From Siphonodentalium dalli (Eukaryota > Mollusca > Scaphopoda > Gadilida > Siphonodentaliidae), in assembly GCA_032622095.1 (NCBI GenBank), contig CP136069.1, positions 30,942,342 to 31,006,341 of the forward strand: a DNA stretch of 64,000 bases, in the 5' to 3' direction. A program made the position numbers and the translations under genes. A model generated the notes under the pieces. The model worked only from the letters and a program-made list of their open reading frames with translations. It did no database searches and was not told where the DNA came from. This document shows positions 11,830 through 23,200 of the stretch, in pieces (within the stretch, counting starts at the first letter, position 1; every line of letters starts with the position of its first letter).

Positions 11830-14345
11830 TATAGTAGCTAATTACACTTTTAAAGCATAAATTGTTTACGCTTAAGCATAATTAACTTACGATAAGCGTA
11901 ATACATTTGAATTACGCTTAAGTGTAATTGGGTTCATCAGCTATCTCACCTCTATGGGAGGAAGCCAAATTAACATTTAATAAAAATAATTGAGCTAAAG
12001 CCCCCCCCCCCTAATCAAGGAATCTCTAATTACACTTAAGTTCAATAAGAGTATTTCTTATCGCGCTTAAGTGCAATAAGAAGATTCCTTATTGCGCTTA
12101 GAGATTCCTTATTGCGCTTAAGTGCAATACGATATTCCTTTTGTGCTTAAGTGCAATAAGATATTCCTTATTGTGCTAAGCGCAATTAGATATTTCCTTA
12201 TTGAACTTAATCGCAAATTATATCTTCCCTTATTATATCGCTTAAGCTCAATTATATCGCTTAAGCTCTATTATTTATTAAATGTTAATTTGGCTCCCCA
12301 TATACCTCATGTATATTGGTATAACCTGATGTAGGTTACTGGCATTAGTAATGCGGTTGCATCCATTTCAGCTTGAGGGGAGTTCAATGAGAGTGTATAT
12401 GAATTACGTTTAAGCGTACTTCATTTATAAGCGCGGAACTCATTTACACTTAAGCATAATTAAAATGAATAATGCTTAAGCAAATACCTAACTCCAACTG
12501 ATTTCCTCTGTCTGAATAATTGAGTCCATCTCATAGTATATGGGGGAGTCTAAACCGATGTTTGATTGATGTCTTATTGCCAGAGTAAATTTGAGTTTAG
12601 AGGAAATCGCATGGGAGACAGCCTTTTCAAATATATTATTTATTAGTGTAAATCAATTGCGCTCAATCGCAAAAAATATGTGTCTAATAATATATTTGCG
12701 CTTTAGCATAAAATTGCCATAAATGTGATCTATTATATGGGAGGCCCTTTTCACATTTATTATTTATTCACGCTTAAGCGCAAATAACCTCTATCATTTG
12801 CACTTAAGCAAATATATCATAATTGCGCTTAAACGCAAATCATTTGCACTTAAGCGCAAATAAAAATCAATATGCATTGATCCCCCCTGAATTAATTTTA
12901 CATGGCACAGGCCTAAACACATCACTAAAGTTGATATAGCCCCACCATATGAGGGAAACAATCCCCCAGAAACCCCAAGATCTGTTTTATGACCATGGAA
13001 ATGATATAGATCTGTGTAGGATATGTCTCTTTTATAAAATATACTATATCTCTGGGATGGAGACACAAATTCTTGGGGACAGGGATGCTGATATTATGAA
13101 AATAGGGGTTTTTCCCCTACGTCAAGTCAATGAGTACACCATATGAGGGAAGCAAACCCCAGTAACCCCTAATTCCCTATTTATGGCCATGGAAATGGTA
13201 TATATCTGTGCAGGAGATAATAAAATATACATGAGCTCTGGGAGTGAGGCACCAAATATTGGGACACCAGGGACAGAGATGCTGATATGCATATGGAAAT
13301 ATGTTTTTTCTTCAACTTCGAGTCTGTATGGGGCTACTACTATGGGCCCACGATAATATTGTATGAGATGGACTCAATCATTCACATCAAGAGGGATGTA
13401 AGGGAGTGTTAGATATTTGCGCTTAAGCGCAAATAAATTGATAGACACATATTTGTGCTGAAGCGCAAATGATTTACGCTTAAGCACAAATATTTGCGCT
13501 TAAGCGAAAATCAATAATAAATGTGAAAAGGGCCTCCCATACTATTTCCGCTAAAGCGCATATGATTTGTATTTAAGTATAAATTATTTGCTCTTAAGTG
13601 CAAACGATTTACACTTAAGCGTAAATGATTTGCGATTAAGCAGAATCAGAATAAATGTGAAAACGGCTTCTCGTATAATCGCTTAAAGACATATTATGCA
13701 CTTTTTCGGGTGCGTGAAACTGATAAGTTAGTGTTCAGGTGATATGCCAACTGGAGGAATGTAGCATTCTACTAACATCACCGAAAATCTCAAGCAATCG
13801 ACCGTACCACTCCAAAGAAAACATTGTCTGAACTACGCTAAATTGTAAATATTTACTACTCGAATCGGGACGCTTCTATCTGCGATAAACTAACGAAAAC
13901 GATTTCGCCATCGGCAGTCACTACATGTAATTAATATATAAGAATGACGGTGTGTGTTGTCAATTTAGATATAATATTTGTAAAAATAACTACTTTGAAC
14001 AAGATTATTCTCCATTTCTATTTGATCATCCTACCTGAGTGTTTCACATCACTTTAAGCATAATTCATTCATGATTAAGTGTAATTAATCTATCAATGAA
14101 AATAAATGACCAGTGAGCTTAAGCGTAAATCAATTACGCTTAAGCACACTTAAATAAATTACGCTTAAGCACACTAGTCATAATTCTATTACTCATATGA
14201 GTAATGCTTTATCTACATCATACGGTTAAGCGTAAGTGAAGTACGCTTTATATGTGTGCATTACACCTGAGTGTAATACATTACGCTTAATTGTAATTCA
14301 CTTACGCTAAAGTGCAATTAGCTAATACATGTGAAAAAGGCCTTC
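11830..14345. repeat. Field of palindromic TTAAGCG repeats
   Basis: Dozens of short units built on CGCTTAAGCG, in the forms GCGCTTAAGTGCAATAAG and TTGCGCTTAAGCGCAAAT. At least one sub-element has clear ends: AGCCAAATTAACATTTAATA at 11,962 and, inverted, TATTAAATGTTAATTTGGCT at 12,274. Others are flanked by GAAAAGGGCCTCCCAT and ATGGGAGGCCCTTTTCAC. A direct pair with ACCATATGAGGGAAAC and CCATGGAAATG lies at 12,940-13,200. Confidence 0.82.
13683..14057. mobile_element. Family C MITE
   Basis: TTAAAGACATATTATGCAC at the left and TTTCACATCACTTTAA at the right; contains GGAATGTAGCATTCTACTAA, a short internal palindrome. It lies inside the TTAAGCG repeat field. Confidence 0.8.
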
Positions 14346-15490
14346 CATTATAATTATCATCCATCAGAATGAATAGTGCTTACTAAAGCTTGACAACAGA
14401 ATTTGCCATTAAAAATATTTCATGGCCAATGAGCTAACAAATGTTCTGTACTGGCATATTGAATACCAATTATTGTACTATTGTACAGGTATAATGTAAT
14501 TAAACAGTTTTGAGTTACAAAAGTAAGACAACTCTTTCTGCACGGTACTGTGCTTGCGGCCAGATTGATGTAAAAATTCGGTCAATGCGCTTACAATTTT
14601 CTATAAATAGTAACATTTTGGAATTATTACCTCTCGATCACTGTTCGATTATAATCTTTGCCACTAACTCGGCCAATGTTCTTCCGTTTGTGATTTCACA
14701 CAACAATTCCCTTTCTATTCCTTTCCTGTCGAATTGACTACCGATTGCGATGTCAATTTGTTTTTCGCTTTAATATTCTGATGTGACGCTATTCCAGCGA
14801 ACGGTCATCCTCCCTAGAAGCCATTTCTGAGAACGAAACCCGATTCAATCCTTATCGAGTCGGAAGTGCTCGGGCATTTCCGTGACTGCACAAGACAACG
14901 CATCGGTTTGTTTTTCGTGTTATTATGGCGAGATTAATCGGGACGATTGATGAAATATAAATAGTTAGCCGAATGGCCGTATAATGTGTACAAACTGACT
15001 TCAGGATGGGGGATTTCGTGTATCTGAGTTATTTTATTCACTCTTCCCACAGAATGACGCAGGGAACTCAATTGTGAGGTTCAATTTACGTTTCACATCA
15101 CTTTAAATTGGTAGCGCGGATTAATTATTCGTCTGTACCTATATGTCAGAGCCGTGGCTTCGCTAAGTCAAAAATTTCCGCGAACGTGGACGAACTGCAA
15201 AGTTGATCAAGAAAATATAAAGTGCACAGTTGGTTATTTGAAGAAACAAGCCTGTGTAATCAAATAACCTGCTTTCGGCTTAAAATTATATTCATAATAA
15301 AAGTCAAATGATACCTAATTTTCAGACAAACGATACCTTCTTGGTGAGTTTAATAATAATTTTCTGGGTCAAATTGTACCTTTTAAGAAGAACGGTTTTG
15401 ATATTATGTAATCGATAATTGCAGTGCTTTTAGGAAAGAGGTGGTATCAACAGAGATGTATTCATGTGTTTAATGTCAACCCGGAATTCC
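14346..15490. other. Unclassified sequence
   Basis: No repeat family of the window recognised and no supportable exon; the 75-codon ORF at 14,510-14,737 has no motif. It could be unique DNA upstream of the cadherin gene. Confidence 0.45.
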
Positions 15491-15499
15491 GCAAACATA

Positions 15500-16260
15500 T
15501 ATATACCGTCTTTTTGAAACTTCGACATTTCAACCCTCATAAGGTTGGACAATTTCCATCTGATGGTCATTTCAAGCCAAAATGTTAACCAAAAGTAGAA
15601 TAGTATGCTACTGTTGGTCTAAAAACAACAAATGACGTCCATTAAAGGTACTCAATCCGATCAGAGGGTCCCCTTTTCATCAAGATAGAACAACATTTCT
15701 TCAAAATACGCTTTAATTATCAGAATCGATTAATTGGAACAAAATAATGCTAACTTATGTCAACTATGGTATCAAATTTCCCAAAATGTGTTATTTATCA
15801 ACATTTATTCAACGAAATATGACCGTATTATCACTTGAGTATTCACGAAATTTGGTCGTATTACCACTTGTTTTTAGAGTTATTCATCTTCGTCCGCAAT
15901 TTTGACCGAGACCGTCCGTTTGACGGCGTGTTTCTGGGCCACAAATCGTTGAACATCTCGAGAAATAACAAACTTCAAAAATCGATATCTGATCACTCTG
16001 AGCTTTGATGGGTGGGTTCCTCGACTCGATTCAAATATGTTTTACCCCCGAAAGCCAAATAAATAGTAATTTAGGACCGTTAATTCGGAAAATGCATCAT
16101 TAATAACAACTGGTTTGAAAATCAAACGACGAGAACAATTTCAACCTATATGTGGATGGAGTAAAATGTCCATCAATAAGTGTTGAGTCAATTTCTCACC
16201 CATATCCCAAACCCCCTCTACTCTGGCCACGATCTGATTGGGACCCCCGTGAAAGACGGT
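15500..16260. repeat. Family I copy interrupted by family A
   Basis: AAGGTTGGACAATTTCCATC before the family A insertion, and GGTTTGAAAATCAAACGACG after it, correspond to consecutive parts of the 8.4-9.5 kb copy. Confidence 0.68.
15642..16103 (-). mobile_element. Family A MITE, inserted into a family I repeat
   Basis: Runs from TTAAAGGTACTCAATCCGAT to ATGCATCATTAA. Both ends finish in TTAA. The flanks (ACAACAAATGACGTCCA and TAACTGGTTTGAAAATCAAA) match neighbouring parts of family I at 9,310-9,370, which shows nesting. Confidence 0.78.
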
Positions 16261-16319
16261 ATTGTTCAAACCAAACAATCCTAACTTCTACGTATATTTG
16301 AAAGTATCGATTTTGAAAC

Positions 16320-17015
16320 ATCATTGGTCTCAGTCGGTAAAGGGTTCTGATCCAGACCGCCCGCTCTCCAGAGCCGGCGATATGGGTTCAATTCCCGGTG
16401 GAGTCATCGCTGACTTTGTATCCCAAATCGCTAAAGGGGGAGCTGCCAATTACTCGCCGATGGTCGGTGGTTTCGCCGGGCACAATGGGTCATTCTTCCA
16501 GCCAATGAAATTACTGCTAGATTTACCTTAGTGAACGAACTTTCCCTCCAACAATAAAACTGGCAGCGTCGTGATATAGCCTTGGCTGCTGAAAGCGACG
16601 TTAACCCTTTACCCAACAAACCGGCCAAAACCGGCCAAATAAAGATTCAACAGCCTAAAATATCTTCGGTCTGTCTCAATAGAACCATACAAATATGGAT
16701 ATCATTGGAACCGGCTCCTTGACCACATTGTGATAGTTACAGTTAGCCCTGTGCCAATGCATTCTCTTATATATGCGAGTCGACCATAGGTCGCCTCGCA
16801 TATATAAGAGAATGCATTGGCCTAAAAAAAAACTTTTTTTACCATTTTTTCTTACATTCTTTAACAATTTTATAATTTTTAATGTGTTAAGCCAATGCAT
16901 TCTCTTATATATGTGAGGCGACCTATGGTCGACTCGCATATATAAGAGAATGCATTGGCACAGGGCCCTTCTGTTGGGTAAAGGGTTAAACCCCAATAAA
17001 TAAATATATAAATTA
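16320..17015 (+). mobile_element. tRNA-derived SINE (with a MITE inside)
   Basis: The head resembles a tRNA: A-box-like TGGTCTCAGTCGGTAAAGGG and B box GGTTCAATTCC (16,385-16,395). The body has GATGGTCGGTGGTTTCGCCG, and the tail AATAAAACTGGCAGCGTC, GATATAGCCTTGGCTGCTGA, AAGCGACGTTAA then, beyond the MITE, ACCCCAATAAATAAATATA. This tail is common to SINEs of marine invertebrates. Transcription by RNA polymerase III is expected of the family. Confidence 0.82.
16605..16985. mobile_element. piggyBac-like MITE inside the SINE
   Basis: 381 bp, flanked by TTAA at 16,601-16,604 and 16,986-16,989. Ends are CCCTTTACCCAACA and TGTTGGGTAAAGGG, matching the CCYTTT start of piggyBac ends. It contains two copies of a 69-bp palindrome (16,753-16,821; 16,891-16,959) facing each other. 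No transposase. Confidence 0.88.
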
Positions 17016-17054
17016 ATTAATCAAAACGTCACTGTGTTTTTATCCATTGTTTAA

Positions 17055-17797
17055 AGGCCCATTTAATATTGGAGTCATCGATTATTTTTTTATAGTGCCT
17101 CCATATACGGTTTTAATAACAAGCTAAGTCATAAAATATGATTAAAATACTATAGTTCATCACAATTTGGAGCGTCTGTGTCTCAGAAGGTGCCCATAGA
17201 GTAACAGAAAATAGCTGCGATCATAAAAACATTTCCCCTGTTATGGCTTCCAGATTGCAACATAATTCAAACTATAGTTTAGTTTCAATGGAAGGGAAAT
17301 AACTGTATATCTAAATATATAGGGTTATTCCCCTTCCATTGAAAATAATTGACTTTGTGTGGAAACTTGAGCACATAACAGACCTAGGTATCTCAACAAA
17401 AGTTATTACATCGAATAAGTTGAAAATATCGACCCATAATACATAGGTATTAAGATAACATATAATACATTTATGTACATGACTTACATAATAAATATTC
17501 AAATGATATACGTTATGATATATGAACAGTATTTACAATATAAATAATATACATGTTTGTCAGAGGTGCTTTCCGTTGACGCTATATACTATGGTGTCAT
17601 ATGATTGATCCGCACATATAGACACCCTCAATATATTACCAGCGAGGTTATATAAATAAGAGTATGTATCCACTCTGGTTTAGTCATCGAATAAGTTGAG
17701 AATACAATGTTTTGGAGCTTCCTCTTTCAAATGGTATATCATATATGGCATATATTTTATATAAGGTGATCTAGGGGTTCGAAAATTAAGTGGGCCT
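17055..17797. mobile_element. Family D element, full length (743 bp)
   Basis: Flanked by TTAA on both sides (17051-17054 and 17798-17801). Ends read AGGCCCATTTAAT and ATTAAGTGGGCCT, inverted. It carries an internal hairpin around TTCAATGGAAGGGAAATAAC and GTTATTCCCCTTCCATTGAA. No transposase ORF is visible, so it is non-autonomous. Confidence 0.8.
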
Positions 17798-17871
17798 TTA
17801 ATGTTTAATTTCTGCACGATAAACTGTTCGAGTTCTGATTGTCAAGTGCTGTGTGTGTATATATATTATAA

Positions 17872-18627
17872 CTAGCCGATGAGCCCGACGTTGTCCGGGC
17901 TATTCAAAAACCAAATTTCAAGTCGATAGCTCCACCCGTTTCCGAGATCTCGTCTGCGCATGCGCGAAGCTGGCGTCGCACGGGCTCGGCGACCCGATAA
18001 AATTCGTATCCGGGGCAAGATACATTCACATAGCAAATTTCAAGTCGATAGCTCCAACCGTTTCCGAGATCTGGTCTGCGCATGCGCGAAGCTGGCGTCG
18101 CGCGGGCTCGGCGACCAGATAAAATTCGTATCCGGGGCAAGATACATTCACATAGCAAATTTCAATTCGATAGCTCCACCCGTTTCCGATATCTCGTCTG
18201 CGCATGCGCGAAGCTGGTGTCGCACGGGCTCGGCGACCCGATAAAATTCGTATCCGGGGCAAGATACATTCACATAGCAAATTTCAAGTCGATAGCTCCA
18301 CCCGTTTCCGAGATCTCGTCTGCGCATGCGCGAAGTTGGCGTCGCACGGACTCGGCGATCCGATCAAATTCGTATCCGGGGCAAGATACATTCACATAGC
18401 AAAGTTCAAGTCGATAGCTCCACCCGTTTCCGAGATCTCGTCTGCGCATGCGCTGCACGGGCGTCGCACGGGCTCGCCAATACGACAACGACGACCGCCT
18501 GGTCAAACTACACACACGTACCAAGTTTCGTCCCGATCGGTCGAGAATCGTAGATTTGTATTAATGACAGACAAACAAACAGACAAACAGACAGACAGAC
18601 AGACAGAGGTCTTCAAAATATATATGA
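17872..18627 (-). mobile_element. Non-autonomous Helitron with five 122-bp repeats
   Basis: On the minus strand: 5' TCATATATATTTTGAAGACC, a CTGT microsatellite, a unique part with GATCGGGACGAAACTTGGTA, five 122-bp units (core GAGATCTCGGAAACGGGTGG, AGCTTCGCGCATGCGCAGAC), then hairpin GCCCGGACAACGTCGGGC and TCATCGGCTAG. Core tandem repeats plus microsatellite recall bivalve pearl elements. The apparent ORFs of 75-169 codons across it are artefacts of the repeat. Confidence 0.85.
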
Positions 18628-18848
18628 TATTTAGACTTGACTTTTATATAAACAGCCACGGCTTTGCCAACCAAGCTATACATCGATTATATTTTAATTT
18701 GCACCCACAATAAAGCTTATCATTTAATTTCGTTTAACTCAAATAATGATATCACCGTAAGTAGTAGCAACTTTCTGACTATTCATTGCCACTAAAGGCA
18801 AAAGATAACGATAGACTGGGCGGCTTCCGAGCGCCTGATATGAACAAA
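18628..18848. other. Spacer, nothing recognised
   Basis: AT-rich sequence between the 122-bp Helitron and family B. Confidence 0.5.
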
Positions 18849-19082
18849 TAGTGTGTCCGTCATTTGCAGAATGAGGTCCCCAGAGGGTGAATTTAGTGAT
18901 GCTATACTGCACAGCGGTCTCATATTGTGGGAAGTATCTATAGTCTCAAATTAACATTGTTTTTAGTAACTTTTTCCCTTCTAGGAAGTTTGAATGTGGC
19001 GATGCTATATAGCCCGCTGTGAGGGATAGCATCACTAAATTCATCCCCTGGGGACCTCATTATGCAAATGACAGACACACTA
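18849..19082. mobile_element. Family B foldback MITE (234 bp)
   Basis: Inverted ends TAGTGTGTCCGTCATTTGCA and TGCAAATGACAGACACACTA, then AATGAGGTCCCCAGAGGGTG and its complement. No ORF. Further copies occur at 21,371, 22,326 and 26,364. Confidence 0.85.
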
Positions 19083-20131
19083 TTTACAGGCTTACTTACA
19101 TGCCAACATTACCATGTATACGACCAAATAAACAGTTATATCTCGAACCTGATATTGGAGAATGATTTCTTCTTGCGACGATTATATTAATTTGTAGTTA
19201 ACTATATTAACGCGGAAGGAGGTGACGTTATATTCATCGCTTATTTCGGGTTATAGTATGCGCTGAAGGCACTTTCAGTGTTTAATTGTGAAAAATAAAA
19301 ACAGGTTTGTAAAACAATCACGATTAAGAATAAGAACATGGAATTAACATAAAAATACACTATGTTCTTATGATTATTATTGATTACTTTCCCCAATACC
19401 GATATTTCGCGTGTTTAAATACTTGTTATATGTAAATATTACTGTTATAGTTAAACTGATTTTATCCACAAACAAATCAAGCAAATCAATTGTTTTGGTT
19501 GAAAATCTGTGTTTTCTGGAATATTTTTCATTGTTCTGACCTTTTGCTCACATGTTTGTTTTGTTGGTAAAATGGCTGACACTGTAACAGTAATGTTTAC
19601 GAAACAAAGATCTTAGCACGTGATGTCTCGTCATTGTGAGTTATCAATAATAAAAATAAAAAATAAAAAATCGTGTTCTGCATAGTAACGATGGTTGTAC
19701 AAAATTTAAATATATTTCACATTTACGCAGTGCGAGTGCCTAATCTCACATTAAACAACCGACACGTTGTTTAATTGTAGACATCGTTGTCACGCGAATG
19801 AAGAGTAATTTGGTTACTGGATTGAGGAATTTTCAACCAAACGACTATAATAGGCAATGTGAGAGTACTTGGTGGTGAAGTGCATTCTCAACTCACAAAA
19901 GTTCAACCAGGTTGGCAAATTTAGACATTCTATTTGGTATGACGCACGTGTGTTTTCTTTCGTGGTATGGATTTTGTTGATGTGAAACATTCCCAGGAAT
20001 TCCGCACATGGTAGCTCTGACAGCCTTCGGTGGACACATTTCCTAAATGGTAGCTTTGACACTTCGATGGACATCTTCGGCTATATATGGATGCTTGAAT
20101 ATAACACGTTCGGCTAACATTGGATTTGACT
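19083..20131. promoter_or_regulatory. Upstream region of the cadherin gene
   Basis: About 1 kb with no recognised transposon, a contrast with both sides. It contains a near-repeat GGTAGCTYTGACA at 20,009 and 20,048, each followed by TTCGRTGGAC. It would hold the promoter and 5' leader if transcription starts near exon 1; an upstream exon cannot be excluded. Confidence 0.35.
20082..20087 (+). promoter_or_regulatory. Possible TATA box
   Basis: TATATA sits 45 bp before the start codon of the cadherin gene. A start site about 30 bp downstream would leave a leader of roughly 20 nt and would exclude the short upstream ORF that begins at 20090. AT-rich DNA gives such hexamers often, so this is only a candidate. 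Confidence 0.2.
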
Positions 20132-20213
20132 ATGGGGATAAATAACTGTCTGTGTTTCGTCTGGATTATAACATACATTTATCTGACGACAATACAGTCA
20201 GTTATATCACAAA
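20132..20213 (+). CDS. Exon 1: start codon and signal peptide
   Basis: ATG at 20132 opens 27 codons with a classic secretory signal: a short polar N-terminus (MGINN), a hydrophobic run around LCFVWIITYIYL and small/polar residues (SVIS) as a likely cleavage site. An in-frame TAA at 20102-20104 shows the ORF does not extend upstream. The exon ends in phase 1 at the donor AAA|GTAAGTC, close to consensus. Confidence 0.8.
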
Positions 20214-23200
20214 GTAAGTCATTATCCACACCTAGCTAGTCATCCAAATACATAGCTACGTATATATGCCCACGTATACTGAACGTAATAATGTATATAC
20301 CGTGAGTCAGCCATTTATACATTTAGGCATTCAAGTAACCAGGCAACCATGTATAAAGCATGACATACTTAGGCGTCAATGTATACAATTATGATATAGT
20401 AAATCGTGTACATGTATACCATTATTCATTCACATCTACCGTTATTAATCACGTATACATTTAGTAATCCATTTATAATTAGTCATTCATACACAATTAG
20501 TGATCCATACAAAATTAGCCAATCATGTGTACAGTTAGTCATCCGTTTATAATTAGTCATTCGTGTATACATGCATGTAGTTAGTCACCCGTTTATAAAT
20601 GTTAGTCACTGCATGATGCACAATTATTAGCGCGCGCCGCGTTTATACTGTTCTCCAAATTCTTGATAGCTGTGGTCCGCTGGGCATTTTATTTATAGAT
20701 AATGGGTTTTTTTCCGGTCTAAAAGTCGAACTGCGCGACCAGGAGGCCGAGTCCGGTAAAAGGTGTAGTTGGGAATTTCAATTTCGTTTATTGTCCTTTA
20801 CATTATTATGTCAATAATGTTGATTTTTGGTTTGTGACAAGCTCTGTCAATTACCAATAACATAAATTTAAAACATAATTTTTGTAAGTCTTATATTTCA
20901 ACTTTTATAGATATTTTTCGTTCTGCAGCCCACTGATGGTTGTGGTCGGAGATGACCAAGTCGGCCGCCGGTTCGTTAATTAGGTGCTGGTTGTTATTGT
21001 TATTTTAACGGAATTCTGAGTTGGTCATTCGCGAAACCAATATATTTTATATTCTATAATTACAATCATGGGTATATAATATATTATCTTTAGCGTGTTA
21101 CCATTTCTGACTATGGTTTTCTTGTACCTAGTTAGTCGCGTATATACATGCATTCGTGTATAAATATAGTCATGCATACACAATTAGTCATTACTATACC
21201 CCATTGTATACTTACACAGAACACGACACGAGTGTGGGCGCGGAAGGGCAGAACGAGAGCTAGGTGCCGCCTAAAGTGCTATCCTTCCGCGATGGCACAA
21301 GTGCCGTATCAGCAAACTGATTGCGGATTGCAGTTGACTTAATTACGTTGTCCTTATTCAAGTCTGAGTTTAGTGTGTCTGTCATTTGCAGAATGAGGTC
21401 ACCAGAGGGTGAATTTAGTGACGCTGTCCCGAATATATAGCGGGCTAGCATCACTAAATTCCCCGTCTGGGAACCTCATTATGCATGGCCTCACCTGCTA
21501 TGGGAGACATAGACTCAGATTGAAGTTCCGTATTCTGGTGGAATATATATATATTTTGGTTCCTCTTCCAAATGTTATATAATACGGGTTATGTTGTATA
21601 TAATGTAATCTGGTCATTCGAAAATTAATTGGGCCTTTAATATTTTCGCCACCAGGACAATGGACACATTCGCATTGAGAACATCGACAGATAAGAATTA
21701 CGAATAGGGAACTAAGTCACTAGAATTAGTGATCATTCTATTCGTTGTCGTTTTCCCCTAGGCCAAAGAAAAAAATACTTGTGGTTTGGGTTTCCCTACC
21801 TACCCTATTTCAAACCCCCTACCCTAAAGATATTTTCGTGGTTTTTGAGAGATAATTATGAAAAAAAAATATAAAAAAAAATAATGTAGTTTTCAATGTC
21901 AGAATGAGTTGTTATCTGTCAAGCATTGTTTTTATTAAAGTTTATACAAAGATATTCAACATTAATGCTTCAAAATCTTGCAGAAAATACGAAAAGCCAT
22001 AAGAATATGTCAAAATAAAAATAAAATAAATATAAAAAATAATATGTTTAGCCTACCTACCGCGTATACAGACCCTATTTATTCTGGCGTGTAACCCAAA
22101 CCAGACCTCTATTTTACTTTGGCCCTACCCATATTTACGATTATAGTTTCGGATTTCAACAAAAGTCACAAATACACCATACAGTAATAAGTTCGCGATC
22201 GTTTCTCAGCTCCTCAATGTGGGAGATGACTTTATTTTCATATATTAGGGGAAATCAAATCATTCGTCGTCGTGCATCACGATAATTTTGTAAAACACAA
22301 AGCGCTAAGTGTGAAGACGGATATACACTGTCTATCATTTGCAGAATGAGGTCCCAAGAGGGTGAATTTAGTGATGCTACCCCGCATAGCGGGCTAGCAT
22401 CACCAAATTCACCCTCTGTGGACCTCATTCTGCTTACATCTCAGCAGAATGAGGTTCCCAGATGGTGAATATGGTGATGCTAGCCCGCTATGCGGGTTAG
22501 CATCACTAAATTAACCCTCTGGGGACCTCATTCTGCAAATAACAGACTGTTCACAGTATAATTCGATATCATTCTGTCGCCACGACAGCTGCAATGAAGC
22601 CAACAACTTAAAATACAATATACCGAACTGGACATAACGTACCAACTGCGTGAGGTAAAATTCTCTCTGAAAGTGGAACAGTGACAAATATAAATGATAG
22701 TGTTGTTATGTCATGGTGTGGGTTTTGGTTTAAATTGACGGAAACACAAACAAACATGGCAAACAGAAGCATATGTCACCTTACTGTCAGTGGTCCGAAG
22801 TTGTTAGAACGATATACGATTTTCTCACAAACAGACTCGCAGTCGTCAATTATGCGAAAAGGTTTTTTGGATCGTCCGAAAAATACGACTATAATTAGCT
22901 ATTAATAATTCTTATCTGTCGTACTTCATTATGCGAAAGGTGTTTAAAATGCCAACTTAATATCGAACCCCCAGATCACAATATATAAAATATATGCCCT
23001 ATTATATACAATTTGATAGAGGAAACTCCAAAACATTGTACTTTCAACTTCTTCTATGTAATAAATTGTGAACATGTTGTTTTTTTGTTGACGTCTGTTA
23101 TGTGTTAAAGTTTCTGTACAATGTCGATTATTCTCAATCGAAGGGGAATAACTATATATATTTAGATAGAGAGTTATTCCCCTTCCATTGAAAATAAACT

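Noticed and set aside
14510-14737. 75-codon ORF as an upstream exon of the cadherin gene
   Set aside because: No donor in a useful phase and an in-frame stop lies before the signal peptide in exon 1.
16320-16400. A functional tRNA gene
   Set aside because: A and B boxes are present, but the arms do not fold into a full cloverleaf and the sequence continues as a SINE body and tail.
17872-18627. CRISPR array (regular 122-bp repeats)
   Set aside because: Repeats are contiguous without unique spacers, and the element has Helitron ends; the genome is eukaryotic.
17960-18713. ORFs of 84-169 codons on both strands across the 122-bp repeats (also 35,635-37,330)
   Set aside because: The 122-bp unit is open in several frames and repeats; the frames shift between copies and the same peptide appears on both strands of a Helitron-like element. 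No gene features.
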